Source of the DNA: an uncultured Pelagibacteraceae bacterium
GTDB taxonomy: Bacteria; Pseudomonadota; Alphaproteobacteria; Pelagibacterales; Pelagibacteraceae
Assembly: GCA_902520335.1 (NCBI GenBank)
Contig: CABYNS010000001.1
Coordinates: 159,604-223,603, forward strand
Direction of reading: 5' to 3'
Length of the DNA stretch: 64,000 bases
The position numbers and the translations under genes were made by a program. This document shows, one piece after another, positions 24,116-32,233 of this stretch. The first letter of the stretch is position 1, and each line of letters opens with the position of its first letter. The notes beneath the pieces were generated by a model, which was given only the letters and a program-made list of their open reading frames with translations, ran no database searches and was not told the DNA's origin.

Positions 24116-25795
24116 TTAAGTGACAGTCTTAACGGTTGTTCTTTTCATAATGAATACTTGTTGAGCCATAGTGAGTATATTATTTACAGTCCAATAGATT
24201 ACCAAACCACTAGGAAATGGTGCTAATATTACGGTCAAAAAAAGTGGAAAGAACATAAATATTTTAGCTTGCATAGGATCAGTAGGAGCGGGATTTAATT
24301 TTTGTTGTACCCACATAGAAACTCCCATTGCAACAGGCCAAGCACCAATCATTAAAAATGATGGCACATCATAAGGTAGCAGTCCAAATAAATTGAACAA
24401 ACTTGTGGGATCACGTTCACTTAAATCATGAATCCAACCATAAAAAGGCATATGTCTCATTTCAATTGTAACAAATAAAACTTTATATAAAGCAAAAAAG
24501 ACCGGTATTTGAACAAGAATTGGAAGACAGCCAGACATTGGGTTAACTTTTTCTTTTTTATACAAAGCCATCATTTCTTGTTGTAATTTCATTTTATCAT
24601 TCTTATGAAGTTCTTTTAATCTTACCATTTCAGGGGTAAGTGCTTTCATTTTTGCCATGCTTCTAAAAGAAAAATTTGCTAAAGGAAAGAAAACTAAACG
24701 AATACAAATTGTTATAGCTATAATCGCTAATCCATAATTACCAAGCAGTTTGAAAAAATAATCAATTCCAAAAAACAAAGGTTTAGTTATGAAATATAAG
24801 AAACCCCAATCAATAACCAAGTCAAATTTATCGATATTTAAATTTTTTGCATAACCATCAATAATATCTACTCTTTTAGCAGCAACTATAATTTGTAAAT
24901 TTTCTTCAATAGAATTGTTTGGACCTAATTCAAGCGGTTCAGTTGCGATAAAATTAGCCCTAAATTTATCCTTATAATCAAAGGTTGTTTTAAATTCTTT
25001 ATTTTGTGGAGGTATTAATGATGTAATCCAATATTTGTCACTTATACCTAACCAACCTTTTTGAGCAGTTTTTGCAAATTTTTTTTCTTGAATATCGTCA
25101 TAATCTTTCTCAATTAACTCATCATCTAAAGTCGCAATTAACCCTTCATGAAGAATCAAAAAGTCTATTATGTCTGGGATCTCATTTCTTATAATTTGAC
25201 CGTAAGAATAAAAGTCATATTTCTCATTTGTTTTGTTTATAACTCTTTGCTTGATTGAAAATAGATATTTATCATCTAAAGAAATTTCTTTTTCAAAAGT
25301 AATTCCTTGATCATTTGTCCAAGATAATTTAACCGAAGAATTCTCAGTTAATTTTTTATTTCCATTTATAGACCAAATAGTCTCTGATGTAGGAATATCT
25401 ATATTTTTATCTGAGGTTACAAATCCACTTTCAATCAAATAACCCTCTTTAATATTTCTTGGCCCTAACAGAGTTATTTTTTCTTCACCATCAAGTTCAA
25501 CATTATAATTTTTGAAAGTTAAATCATCTATTGCTGCGCCTTTTAAAGATATCGAACCGATTACGTTAGAATTTTCAAATTCAACTCTCTCACTTTCGGT
25601 TAATGCATCTTTTCTCGAAATTTCAATAAAAGTATCTTTTTGTTCTAAGCTTGGTGTATCAGTATTTTGTTCAATTTTTTCTTTCTCAGCTAGGTTTTGA
25701 TTTGTTGTTGATTTTTCAGGAACAAAAAATAATGAATATAAAACAATTACCGCTGAGGATAATGCTATAGCTGCTATTGTATTTTTTGAGTCCAT
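24116..25795 (-). CDS. yidC: Membrane protein insertase YidC/Oxa1
   Basis: FFPLANFSFRSMAKMKALTPEMVRLKELHKNDKMKLQQEMMALYKKEKVNPMSGCLPILVQIPVFFALYKVL. Confidence 0.96.
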   Translation of the reverse strand: MDSKNTIAAIALSSAVIVLYSLFFVPEKSTTNQNLAEKEKIEQNTDTPSLEQKDTFIEISRKDALTESERVEFENSNVIGSISLKGAAIDDLTFKNYNVELDGEEKITLLGPRNIKEGYLIESGFVTSDKNIDIPTSETIWSINGNKKLTENSSVKLSWTNDQGITFEKEISLDDKYLFSIKQRVINKTNEKYDFYSYGQIIRNEIPDIIDFLILHEGLIATLDDELIEKDYDDIQEKKFAKTAQKGWLGISDKYWITSLIPPQNKEFKTTFDYKDKFRANFIATEPLELGPNNSIEENLQIIVAAKRVDIIDGYAKNLNIDKFDLVIDWGFLYFITKPLFFGIDYFFKLLGNYGLAIIAITICIRLVFFPLANFSFRSMAKMKALTPEMVRLKELHKNDKMKLQQEMMALYKKEKVNPMSGCLPILVQIPVFFALYKVLFVTIEMRHMPFYGWIHDLSERDPTSLFNLFGLLPYDVPSFLMIGAWPVAMGVSMWVQQKLNPAPTDPMQAKIFMFFPLFLTVILAPFPSGLVIYWTVNNILTMAQQVFIMKRTTVKTVT

Positions 25796-26034
25796 TATTT
25801 TTTTAATTTAATTTCTTTTTTAACTGGATCAAATCCACTTTTACCCCATGGATGACATGATATAATTCTTTTAAAACTAAGCGAAAGACCTTTAAAGAAG
25901 CCGTAAGTTTTGAGAGCCTCAATAGCATATTCAGAACAAGTCGGTAGGTATCTGCACGAGGGACCAATTAAAGGACTTATCAAATATTTGTAAATTTTGA
26001 TAAATTTGATCAAAGTGTACGTAAAAATATTCAT
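25795..26034 (-). CDS. yidD: Membrane protein insertion efficiency factor YidD
   Basis: [39 protein letters not shown]. Confidence 0.94.
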   Translation of the reverse strand: MNIFTYTLIKFIKIYKYLISPLIGPSCRYLPTCSEYAIEALKTYGFFKGLSLSFKRIISCHPWGKSGFDPVKKEIKLKK

Positions 26035-26375
26035 TTTTTTATTTTATTAAATTCTTGAAACAAGGTTTCTTTTATTTTTTTAAATTCATTATTTAGCATA
26101 GTTGGCTTAGCAATAACAAGATATGAATAATTAAGATTTATTGATATTTCCTTGGATGCGTCGTTCATAATGTTTCTGAGTCTTCTTTTTATTTTATTCC
26201 TCTTAACTGCATTTCCAATTTTTTTCTTAGTTACGAATGAAATATTTAATTTTTTTTTATCTTTATTATTAAGAACACCAAAAAATATAGTAGCATATTT
26301 GTTTGATATTTTTTTATTTTTGAGAAGGCTTTTAAATTCCTCGTTTTTTGAAAGAGCAAGTATTTTGCTTTTCAT
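26031..26375 (-). CDS. rnpA: Ribonuclease P protein component
   Basis: [24 protein letters not shown]; between rpmH and yidD. Confidence 0.9.
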   Translation of the reverse strand: MKSKILALSKNEEFKSLLKNKKISNKYATIFFGVLNNKDKKKLNISFVTKKKIGNAVKRNKIKRRLRNIMNDASKEISINLNYSYLVIAKPTMLNNEFKKIKETLFQEFNKIKK

Positions 26376-26378
26376 TAT

Positions 26379-26519
26379 TTAACCAGAAACAGTTAAAGAT
26401 TTTCTGCCTCTAGCTCTTCTTCTAGCTAAAAGTTTTTTACCACCTTTTGTCTTCATTTTTGATCTAAACCCGTGTTTTCTAGCTCTTTTTATTTTAGAAG
26501 GTTGATATGTTCTTTTCAT
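26379..26519 (-). CDS. rpmH: 50S ribosomal protein L34 (not in supplied ORF track)
   Basis: Reverse strand reads [46 protein letters not shown], 46 aa. Confidence 0.97.
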   Translation of the reverse strand: MKRTYQPSKIKRARKHGFRSKMKTKGGKKLLARRRARGRKSLTVSG

Positions 26520-26611
26520 AAAAGTAATTTAAATTTATTTAAATTTCGATCTTTATAATAATTAAATATATAAATAGCAAATATAAGATTTTATAAATAC
26601 GATAGTTAATA

Positions 26612-27334
26612 ATGGAAAAAACTAAAAAAATTAAATTATTTGTCGGATTATCTTATCTAACTCTAATAATTGTATTTTTATTTTTGTTTTTTTCAAAATT
26701 TAGTCTTCAAGAAATAACCTCATATGATTTTATAAGAGATAATAGATTATATTTTAACGAAATTAAAAGTTCTAATTTATTTTTGGTATTCATTATTTTT
26801 TTGTTTTTTACAATATTGTGGGTATTCCCTTTTTTAGGATTCGGATCACCAATTTCATTACTTGGAGGATTTCTTTTTGGTCCGTGGCTTGGTACGGTGG
26901 TTGTTGTCTTGGGTTTGAGTGTGGGAGCAACTTTTCTATATATGTTTGGCAACTATTTTTTAAAAGATTTTATAAAAGAAAATTTTCTGAACAGATTTCA
27001 AAAACTCGAAACTAAATTCAAAAATTCAGAATTTATTTATTTATTGATTTACAGGTTTATAGGGGGAGTTCCATGGCAATTAAGCTGTCTTTTACCAACT
27101 CTTTTTAATGTAAGAGTATCTAACTTTTTTTTTGCAACATTAGTTGGAATTGTTCCTCAAATTTTTTTAGCTGTTTCGATTGGTAGTGGACTTGAAAAAA
27201 TTATTCAAAATAATTCACAAATTCCTAGTATAACCGATGTAATTTTTTCTCCTGATATATATATACCTATTTTAGCATTTATATTTTTAGTCCTGATAAC
27301 AATTTTTCTAAGAAAGATATTTTATAAAAATTAG
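26612..27334 (+). CDS. TVP38/TMEM64 (SNARE-associated/DedA-like) family membrane protein
   Basis: GGFLFGPWLGTVVVVLGLSVGATFLYMFGNYF and YRFIGGVPWQLSCLLPTLFNVRVSNFFFATLVGIVPQ. Confidence 0.82.
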   Translation: MEKTKKIKLFVGLSYLTLIIVFLFLFFSKFSLQEITSYDFIRDNRLYFNEIKSSNLFLVFIIFLFFTILWVFPFLGFGSPISLLGGFLFGPWLGTVVVVLGLSVGATFLYMFGNYFLKDFIKENFLNRFQKLETKFKNSEFIYLLIYRFIGGVPWQLSCLLPTLFNVRVSNFFFATLVGIVPQIFLAVSIGSGLEKIIQNNSQIPSITDVIFSPDIYIPILAFIFLVLITIFLRKIFYKN

Positions 27335-27408
27335 TGGTGCTCCCACCCTGTACTGACCAGGGAACTAGTCCTTACCAAGGACTTATTATACCATTTAACT
27401 ACAGGAGC
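27335..27408 (-). tRNA. tRNA-Thr(GGT), CCA encoded, atypical T-loop
   Basis: Reverse strand GCTCCTG TA GTTA AATGGTA TAAT A AGTCC TTGGTAA GGACT AGTT CCCTG GTCAGTA CAGGG TGGGAGC A CCA. Confidence 0.85.
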
Positions 27409-27508
27409 AATTATTACAAATTGTATTTTATTAATAATAATGCATTTTTTCAAATTATTGCCTTAATTTTTTACGTAATATGATTTATATCTAGTAAGGA
27501 AAATTTTT

Positions 27509-27706
27509 ATGGGTATTCATTACGATTATAAATCTACAAAAGGTGCTAAACTGATGGAGAAGCAAGCTAAAAGGGAGAGAAAACTGGCTGAAAAAAAAGC
27601 TAAACGTTTAGCAAAAGAAGGTGGCAAAAAAATTGATGAAGAGAAAGTTTTAGACACGTCTAAACCAATTACTTTAGATTTTCTAACAAATCCAAATAAA
27701 AAATGA
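27509..27706 (+). CDS. Small hypothetical basic protein (65 aa)
   Basis: ORF MGIHYDYKSTKGAKLMEKQAKRERKLAEKKAKRLAKEGG...; consistent position and translational coupling with next small ORF. Confidence 0.65.
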   Translation: MGIHYDYKSTKGAKLMEKQAKRERKLAEKKAKRLAKEGGKKIDEEKVLDTSKPITLDFLTNPNKK

Positions 27707-27804
27707 TTATAAAAAATAAAAACGAGCGATTAAGTTTAGCTCTAAGAAAAAATTTAAAAAAAAGAAAACTTTTTCAAAAAAAAAATAAAAAGAAAAGTAA
27801 TTAA
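27703..27804 (+). CDS. 33-aa highly basic mini-protein (not in supplied ORF track)
   Basis: [33 protein letters not shown]; overlaps the upstream stop (ATGA) and the downstream dcd start (TAATG). Confidence 0.65.
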   Translation: MIIKNKNERLSLALRKNLKKRKLFQKKNKKKSN

Positions 27805-28364
27805 TGTCTATCCAGCCTGATACTTGGATAAAAAAAATGTGCAAAGAGCACAACATGATAGAGCCATTTCTTGATCATCAAATTTCTGATGGAAAGATAT
27901 CCTATGGATTAAGCAGTATGGGTTATGATGTAAGAATTTCTGACGAATACAGAATATTTACAAATGTAAATAGTTCTTTAGTAGATCCTAAAAATTTTTC
28001 CGATGATAATTTCATTAAAAGAAAGGGGCCATATTGTATTATCCCACCTAATTCATTTGCTTTAGCAAAAACTATTGAATATTTCAGGATCCCAAAAGAT
28101 GTTTTATGTATTTGTGTTGGAAAAAGTACTTATGCTAGGACCGGAATTATTTGCAATGTAACTCCAATCGAAAATGAATTTGAGGGAAACATTGTGATTG
28201 AGCTTAGTAATACAACTCCCAATCCAGCAAAAATTTACTCTTATGAGGGTATCGCGCAATTTTTATTTTTTAAATCAGATACACAACCGGAAACAACATA
28301 CAAATCTAAGAATGGAAAATATCAGGGTCAGACTACAATTCAAGTTGCTAAAATTAAAAAGTAA
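27804..28364 (+). CDS. dcd: dCTP deaminase
   Basis: [52 protein letters not shown]. Confidence 0.95.
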   Translation: MSIQPDTWIKKMCKEHNMIEPFLDHQISDGKISYGLSSMGYDVRISDEYRIFTNVNSSLVDPKNFSDDNFIKRKGPYCIIPPNSFALAKTIEYFRIPKDVLCICVGKSTYARTGIICNVTPIENEFEGNIVIELSNTTPNPAKIYSYEGIAQFLFFKSDTQPETTYKSKNGKYQGQTTIQVAKIKK

Positions 28365-28367
28365 ATT

Positions 28368-29633
28368 ATGGATAAGTTTTCTATCGAAGGCCCTTGCAGA
28401 ATAAAGGGTAAAGTAAAAATTTCAGGTTCAAAAAATTCCTCACTACCAATTTTAGCCGCAACACTGCTTTTTGATCAACCCGTTGTAATTAAAAATTTGC
28501 CAAAAGTTAAAGATATTGACACAATGTTACGTCTATTAAAATCCCTTGGTTCAAAAATAATTTTATCCAAGGATAAAAGGGTCGCAAAAATACACAACAA
28601 GAATAAGATAAAAACCTTTGCAAGTTACTCTCTTGTAAAGACTATGAGGGGATCGATTTTAGTATTAGGACCTTTAATTGCAAAATACCATAAGTCAAAA
28701 ATATCCTTACCAGGTGGCTGCTTGATTGGGGCAAGACCAATCAATTATCATTTAGATGCTTTAAAAAAACTTGGAATGAATTATATTTTAAAAGATGGAT
28801 ATATTTTAGCAAAATCTAAAGGTAAATTAAATGGAAAGGTTTTAAGGTTTCCAAAAATTAGTGTAGGTGCAACAGAAAATTCTATTATTGCAGCATGTTT
28901 GGCTAAAGGGACTACAATTTTAAAAAATTGTGCTGTTGAGCCAGAAATAAAGGATCTTACAAATTTTCTGAATTTAGCTGGAGCAAAAATTACTTGGAGT
29001 GGAAGAAAATGTAAAATTATTGGAGTAGATTCTCTGAATAGGACGGAGTATTCTGTTATGCCTGATAGAATTGAAGCAGGCACTTTTTGTGTTGCTGCTA
29101 CAGTTGCAAAAGGAAATTTAGAAATAATAAATTTTGATGCTAAGATAATTAAAACAGAGCTAAATTTGTTAAAAAAATTTGGTGCAAAAATTAAAATTAA
29201 AAACAAAAAAATTTTTATTAAAGGTCCTGAAAATATTAAGTTGATCAAGAATATCAAAACAAAAGAATATCCAGGAGTATCTACTGATATGCAATCACAA
29301 CTAATGGTTATTATGTGCCTTGCTAATGGAAAAGGATCTATAACTGAAAATATTTTTGAAAATAGATTCATGCATGTTGCTGAACTTCGTAGACTTGGTG
29401 CAAAAATAAATATTAATAGAAATCAAGCTACAATCGAGGGGAATACGAAGTTTATTGGTGCTGAGCTTATGTCCAGTGATTTACGAGCTTCAGTCTCTCT
29501 TGTTTTAGCGGCAATGGTTTCCAAAGGTAAATCAACAATAAATCGAATTTATCATTTAGACCGTGGCTACGAGGATATTGAAAATAAACTTAAAAAAATT
29601 GGGGTAAGAATTAGAAGACAAAAAAATGGGTAA
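28368..29633 (+). CDS. murA: UDP-N-acetylglucosamine 1-carboxyvinyltransferase
   Basis: GKVKISGSKNSSLPILAATLL, GGCLIGARPINYHL, GATENSIIAAC, MPDRIEAGTF, DLRASVSLVLA. Confidence 0.96.
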   Translation: MDKFSIEGPCRIKGKVKISGSKNSSLPILAATLLFDQPVVIKNLPKVKDIDTMLRLLKSLGSKIILSKDKRVAKIHNKNKIKTFASYSLVKTMRGSILVLGPLIAKYHKSKISLPGGCLIGARPINYHLDALKKLGMNYILKDGYILAKSKGKLNGKVLRFPKISVGATENSIIAACLAKGTTILKNCAVEPEIKDLTNFLNLAGAKITWSGRKCKIIGVDSLNRTEYSVMPDRIEAGTFCVAATVAKGNLEIINFDAKIIKTELNLLKKFGAKIKIKNKKIFIKGPENIKLIKNIKTKEYPGVSTDMQSQLMVIMCLANGKGSITENIFENRFMHVAELRRLGAKININRNQATIEGNTKFIGAELMSSDLRASVSLVLAAMVSKGKSTINRIYHLDRGYEDIENKLKKIGVRIRRQKNG

Positions 29634-30021
29634 ATATCTAGCAAAGATTATTGCAAACGATCAAGAGGGTTTACAAATGATATCTGCATGTATTGCTGGC
29701 TCAAAAACAAAAGTTAGTGGTATAAAATATTTATCAACAAACAAAGTTTTTTTAATATCCATCGAAAGAACCAAAGTTGAGTCAGATCAAATAAATAAAA
29801 GAATCAACAGTATTTGTAGGTTTGACTTCGTTGATAAAGTTAAATCAAAAAATATTGATCAATTTGACAAAAAAATTATTCTAGAGTTAATAGGTATCGA
29901 TTATTTGAAAAATAAAGATGATTATGAAATAAATTTAATTTTTAATAAAAATAAACACATTGTTTTGATTACCGAAACAATTGAAGTACGATTAGAAGAT
30001 CAAAATGAAATTAAAGAATGA
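29626..30021 (+). CDS. DUF2948-like hypothetical protein
   Basis: Short ORF between murA and hisD, the position of DUF2948 proteins in alphaproteobacteria; family by synteny and weak resemblance. Confidence 0.6.
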   Translation: MGKYLAKIIANDQEGLQMISACIAGSKTKVSGIKYLSTNKVFLISIERTKVESDQINKRINSICRFDFVDKVKSKNIDQFDKKIILELIGIDYLKNKDDYEINLIFNKNKHIVLITETIEVRLEDQNEIKE

Positions 30022-31301
30022 AAATATTAAGTAACAAAAATAAAAATTTTGACAAAATTTTAGAAACTTTTTTAAGTCGAAGAAAAGCAAAATTTCAGAT
30101 CAATTCTGTCTCAGTTTCCAAAATAATTAATGATGTAAAAAAAAATGGTGATAAAGCATTATTGAAATATGAGAAAAGATTTAATCAAAATAAAAAAATA
30201 AAACCAAACTTTAAAGAGATAAAAAAATCTATAAAAACATTAAATCCAAAAGTAAAAAAAGCTATAGATAATGCATATTCTCGAATTTACAAATTTCATT
30301 CTTTGCAAAAATTTAAGAATATTTCATACACCGATAAGTTAAATAATAAACTTGAGTATAAATATTTGCCAATAGAGTCAGTTGCAATATATGTTCCTGG
30401 ATCAACGGCATCTTATCCTTCAAGTGTTCTAATGAATGCAATTCCGGCAAAAGTTGCAGGTGTAAAACGAATTGTAATGATAAATCCAGGTTATAAAGGA
30501 AAACAAAATCCTGCAGTTTTGTATGCGGCTAAAAAATGCAAAATAAATGAAATTTATTCTATTGGTGGTCCATCTGCTATTTCTGCAGTTACTTATGGAA
30601 CTAAAAAAATTCCTAAGGTAAATAAAATTGTAGGTCCTGGTAATATCTATGTTGCAGCTGCTAAGAAAGAAGTTTTTGGTGATGTTGGTGTTGAAGGAAT
30701 GATAGCTGGCCCATCCGAAATTACTATAGTTGGAGACAATTATTCAAAACCAGACTGGATTGCAAGTGATCTAATTGGTCAGGCAGAGCACGATGAACTT
30801 GCTCAATGTATTTTAATTTCCAAAAGTAGGGAATTAATTGAAAAAGTTAAGGTAGAGATTTTCAAACAATTGAAAAAAATCCCCAGATTATCTATTGCAA
30901 AAAAAAGTTTACTAAGTAATGGAATTTTAATTCATATAAATTCAGATAAAAAAATTATTGATGTTGTGAATAAGATCGCACCTGAACATTTAGAATTAAA
31001 TGTAAAAAACTATAAATCTTTCGTAACAAAAATAAAGAATGCTGGATCTATTTGTTTAGGAAAATACGCTGTAATGGCAATGACCGATTATAACATAGGA
31101 TCCAATCATATACTGCCAACTAATGGATCAGCAAAATTTTCAAGTGGCATAAGTGTTAATGAGTTTTACAAAAGAATTTCTTATATAAACTTATCAAAAA
31201 AGGGTATTGAAAAGCTTGGACCATCAGTTATAACTCTTGCAAATTATGAGGGGTTGGCAGGACATGCTCAATCTGTAAAAAAAAGAATTAGGAGAAAATA
31301 A
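30018..31301 (+). CDS. hisD: Histidinol dehydrogenase
   Basis: [78 protein letters not shown]. Confidence 0.97.
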   Translation: MKILSNKNKNFDKILETFLSRRKAKFQINSVSVSKIINDVKKNGDKALLKYEKRFNQNKKIKPNFKEIKKSIKTLNPKVKKAIDNAYSRIYKFHSLQKFKNISYTDKLNNKLEYKYLPIESVAIYVPGSTASYPSSVLMNAIPAKVAGVKRIVMINPGYKGKQNPAVLYAAKKCKINEIYSIGGPSAISAVTYGTKKIPKVNKIVGPGNIYVAAAKKEVFGDVGVEGMIAGPSEITIVGDNYSKPDWIASDLIGQAEHDELAQCILISKSRELIEKVKVEIFKQLKKIPRLSIAKKSLLSNGILIHINSDKKIIDVVNKIAPEHLELNVKNYKSFVTKIKNAGSICLGKYAVMAMTDYNIGSNHILPTNGSAKFSSGISVNEFYKRISYINLSKKGIEKLGPSVITLANYEGLAGHAQSVKKRIRRK

Positions 31302-31303
31302 AT

Positions 31304-31519
31304 TTGTCAAAACAAGACTTACTTGAATTCAAAGGTAAAGTAACTGATTTGTTACCTAATGCCATGTTTCGAGTTCAATTGGAAAATGGTCATGTAGTAA
31401 CTGCTCACACAGCAGGCAAATTAAGAAAAAACAGAATTCGAGTGTTGCAAGGTGATAATGTGACTGTAGAGATGACGCCTTACGACCTTACTAAAGGCAG
31501 AATAATCTTTAGGGGTTAA
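31304..31519 (+). CDS. infA: Translation initiation factor IF-1 (TTG start)
   Basis: [60 protein letters not shown]. Confidence 0.97.
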   Translation: MSKQDLLEFKGKVTDLLPNAMFRVQLENGHVVTAHTAGKLRKNRIRVLQGDNVTVEMTPYDLTKGRIIFRG

Positions 31520-31525
31520 TTTTTT

Positions 31526-31600
31526 GCCTCGGTAGCTCAGGAGTAGAGCAGAGCCCTGAAAAGGCTTGTGTCGGAGGTGCGAATCCTTCCCGAGGCACCA
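31526..31600 (+). tRNA. tRNA-Phe(GAA), CCA encoded, atypical D- and T-loops
   Basis: GCCTCGG TA GCTC AGGAGTA GAGC A GAGCC CTGAAAA GGCTT GTGTC GGAGG TGCGAAT CCTTC CCGAGGC A CCA. Confidence 0.93.
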
Positions 31601-31675
31601 CCAAAACATCTTGAAATTAATATACAAAGAAATTAACTTCTATCCTAAATAAACAACAAAAGGACGAGTAAAAAA

Positions 31676-31888
31676 ATGAGTACAATTCAAGGAAAAGTAA
31701 AATGGTTTAATGGTAAAAAAGGCTATGGTTTCATTGAAAGAGACGATAAAGAAAAAGATGCCTTTGTTCACGCCAGCGCAGTAAAAGCTGCAGGAATGAG
31801 ATTTCTTAATGAAGGAGATAAAGTAGAATTTACTTTAGAGGATGGTCCAAAAGGCCCTTCAGCTGTAAATTTAAAAAAACTGGATTAA
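31676..31888 (+). CDS. Cold-shock domain protein
   Basis: [31 protein letters not shown] (RNP1/RNP2). Confidence 0.95.
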   Translation: MSTIQGKVKWFNGKKGYGFIERDDKEKDAFVHASAVKAAGMRFLNEGDKVEFTLEDGPKGPSAVNLKKLD

Positions 31889-31902
31889 TTTAAATATTTT
31901 AC

Positions 31903-31944
31903 AAGGGCGTTTTCTTAATAAATAAGAATACGTCCTTTTTTTTT
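31903..31944 (+). terminator. Rho-independent terminator of cold-shock gene
   Basis: AAGGGCGTTTTCTTA-ATAAA-TAAGAATACGTCCTT followed by T tract. Confidence 0.85.
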
Positions 31945-31984
31945 AAGGGTTGAATAATTTTAATTTTTGTCTAAAACGCTGCTT

Positions 31985-32086
31985 ATGTATAAAAATGAGA
32001 TTAATTACATAACAATCTTAGGTACTCAAAGACTTGCTTTTAGAGGAACTAATAGAGGTGTGCACGCTCATTTCCATGCTGGCTAA
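31985..32086 (+). CDS. Putative His-rich leader ORF (33 codons; not in supplied track)
   Basis: ATG...TAA encoding MYKNEINYITILGTQRLAFRGTNRGVHAHFHAG; stop codon lies in the loop of a GCTGGC/GCTAGC hairpin. No clear SD. Confidence 0.35.
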   Translation: MYKNEINYITILGTQRLAFRGTNRGVHAHFHAG

Positions 32087-32155
32087 AGCTAGCGAATAAT
32101 CACTTATATTATAATTTTAAATAACAACAAAATAAGATAAAACAAAAAAGGATAT

Positions 32156-32229
32156 GCCTTGATGGTGAAATAGTATCACGTCGGTTTGTGGATCCGAAGT
32201 CGTAGGAGCGTAACCTACTCAAGGTACCA
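32156..32229 (+). tRNA. tRNA-His(GTG), CCA encoded, no encoded G-1, U72/A73
   Basis: GCCTTGA TG GTGA AATAGTA TCAC G TCGGT TTGTGGA TCCGA AGTC GTAGG AGCGTAA CCTAC TCAAGGT A CCA. Confidence 0.9.
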
Positions 32230-32233
32230 AAAA

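Noticed and set aside
27335-27408. tRNA-Thr as pseudogene
   Set aside because: All stems pair, anticodon loop is intact, D-loop GGTA is canonical and CCA is encoded, so a functional tRNA with an odd T-loop is more likely.
28781-29371. 196-aa antisense ORF opposite murA
   Set aside because: Lies wholly within a clear murA gene; no recognisable domain; typical of long antisense frames in AT-rich codon usage.
32087-32155. Transcription attenuator terminator before tRNA-His
   Set aside because: The only strong hairpin (GCTGGC/GCTAGC) is not followed by a T tract, so I could not call a terminator; kept only as a leader-ORF hypothesis.
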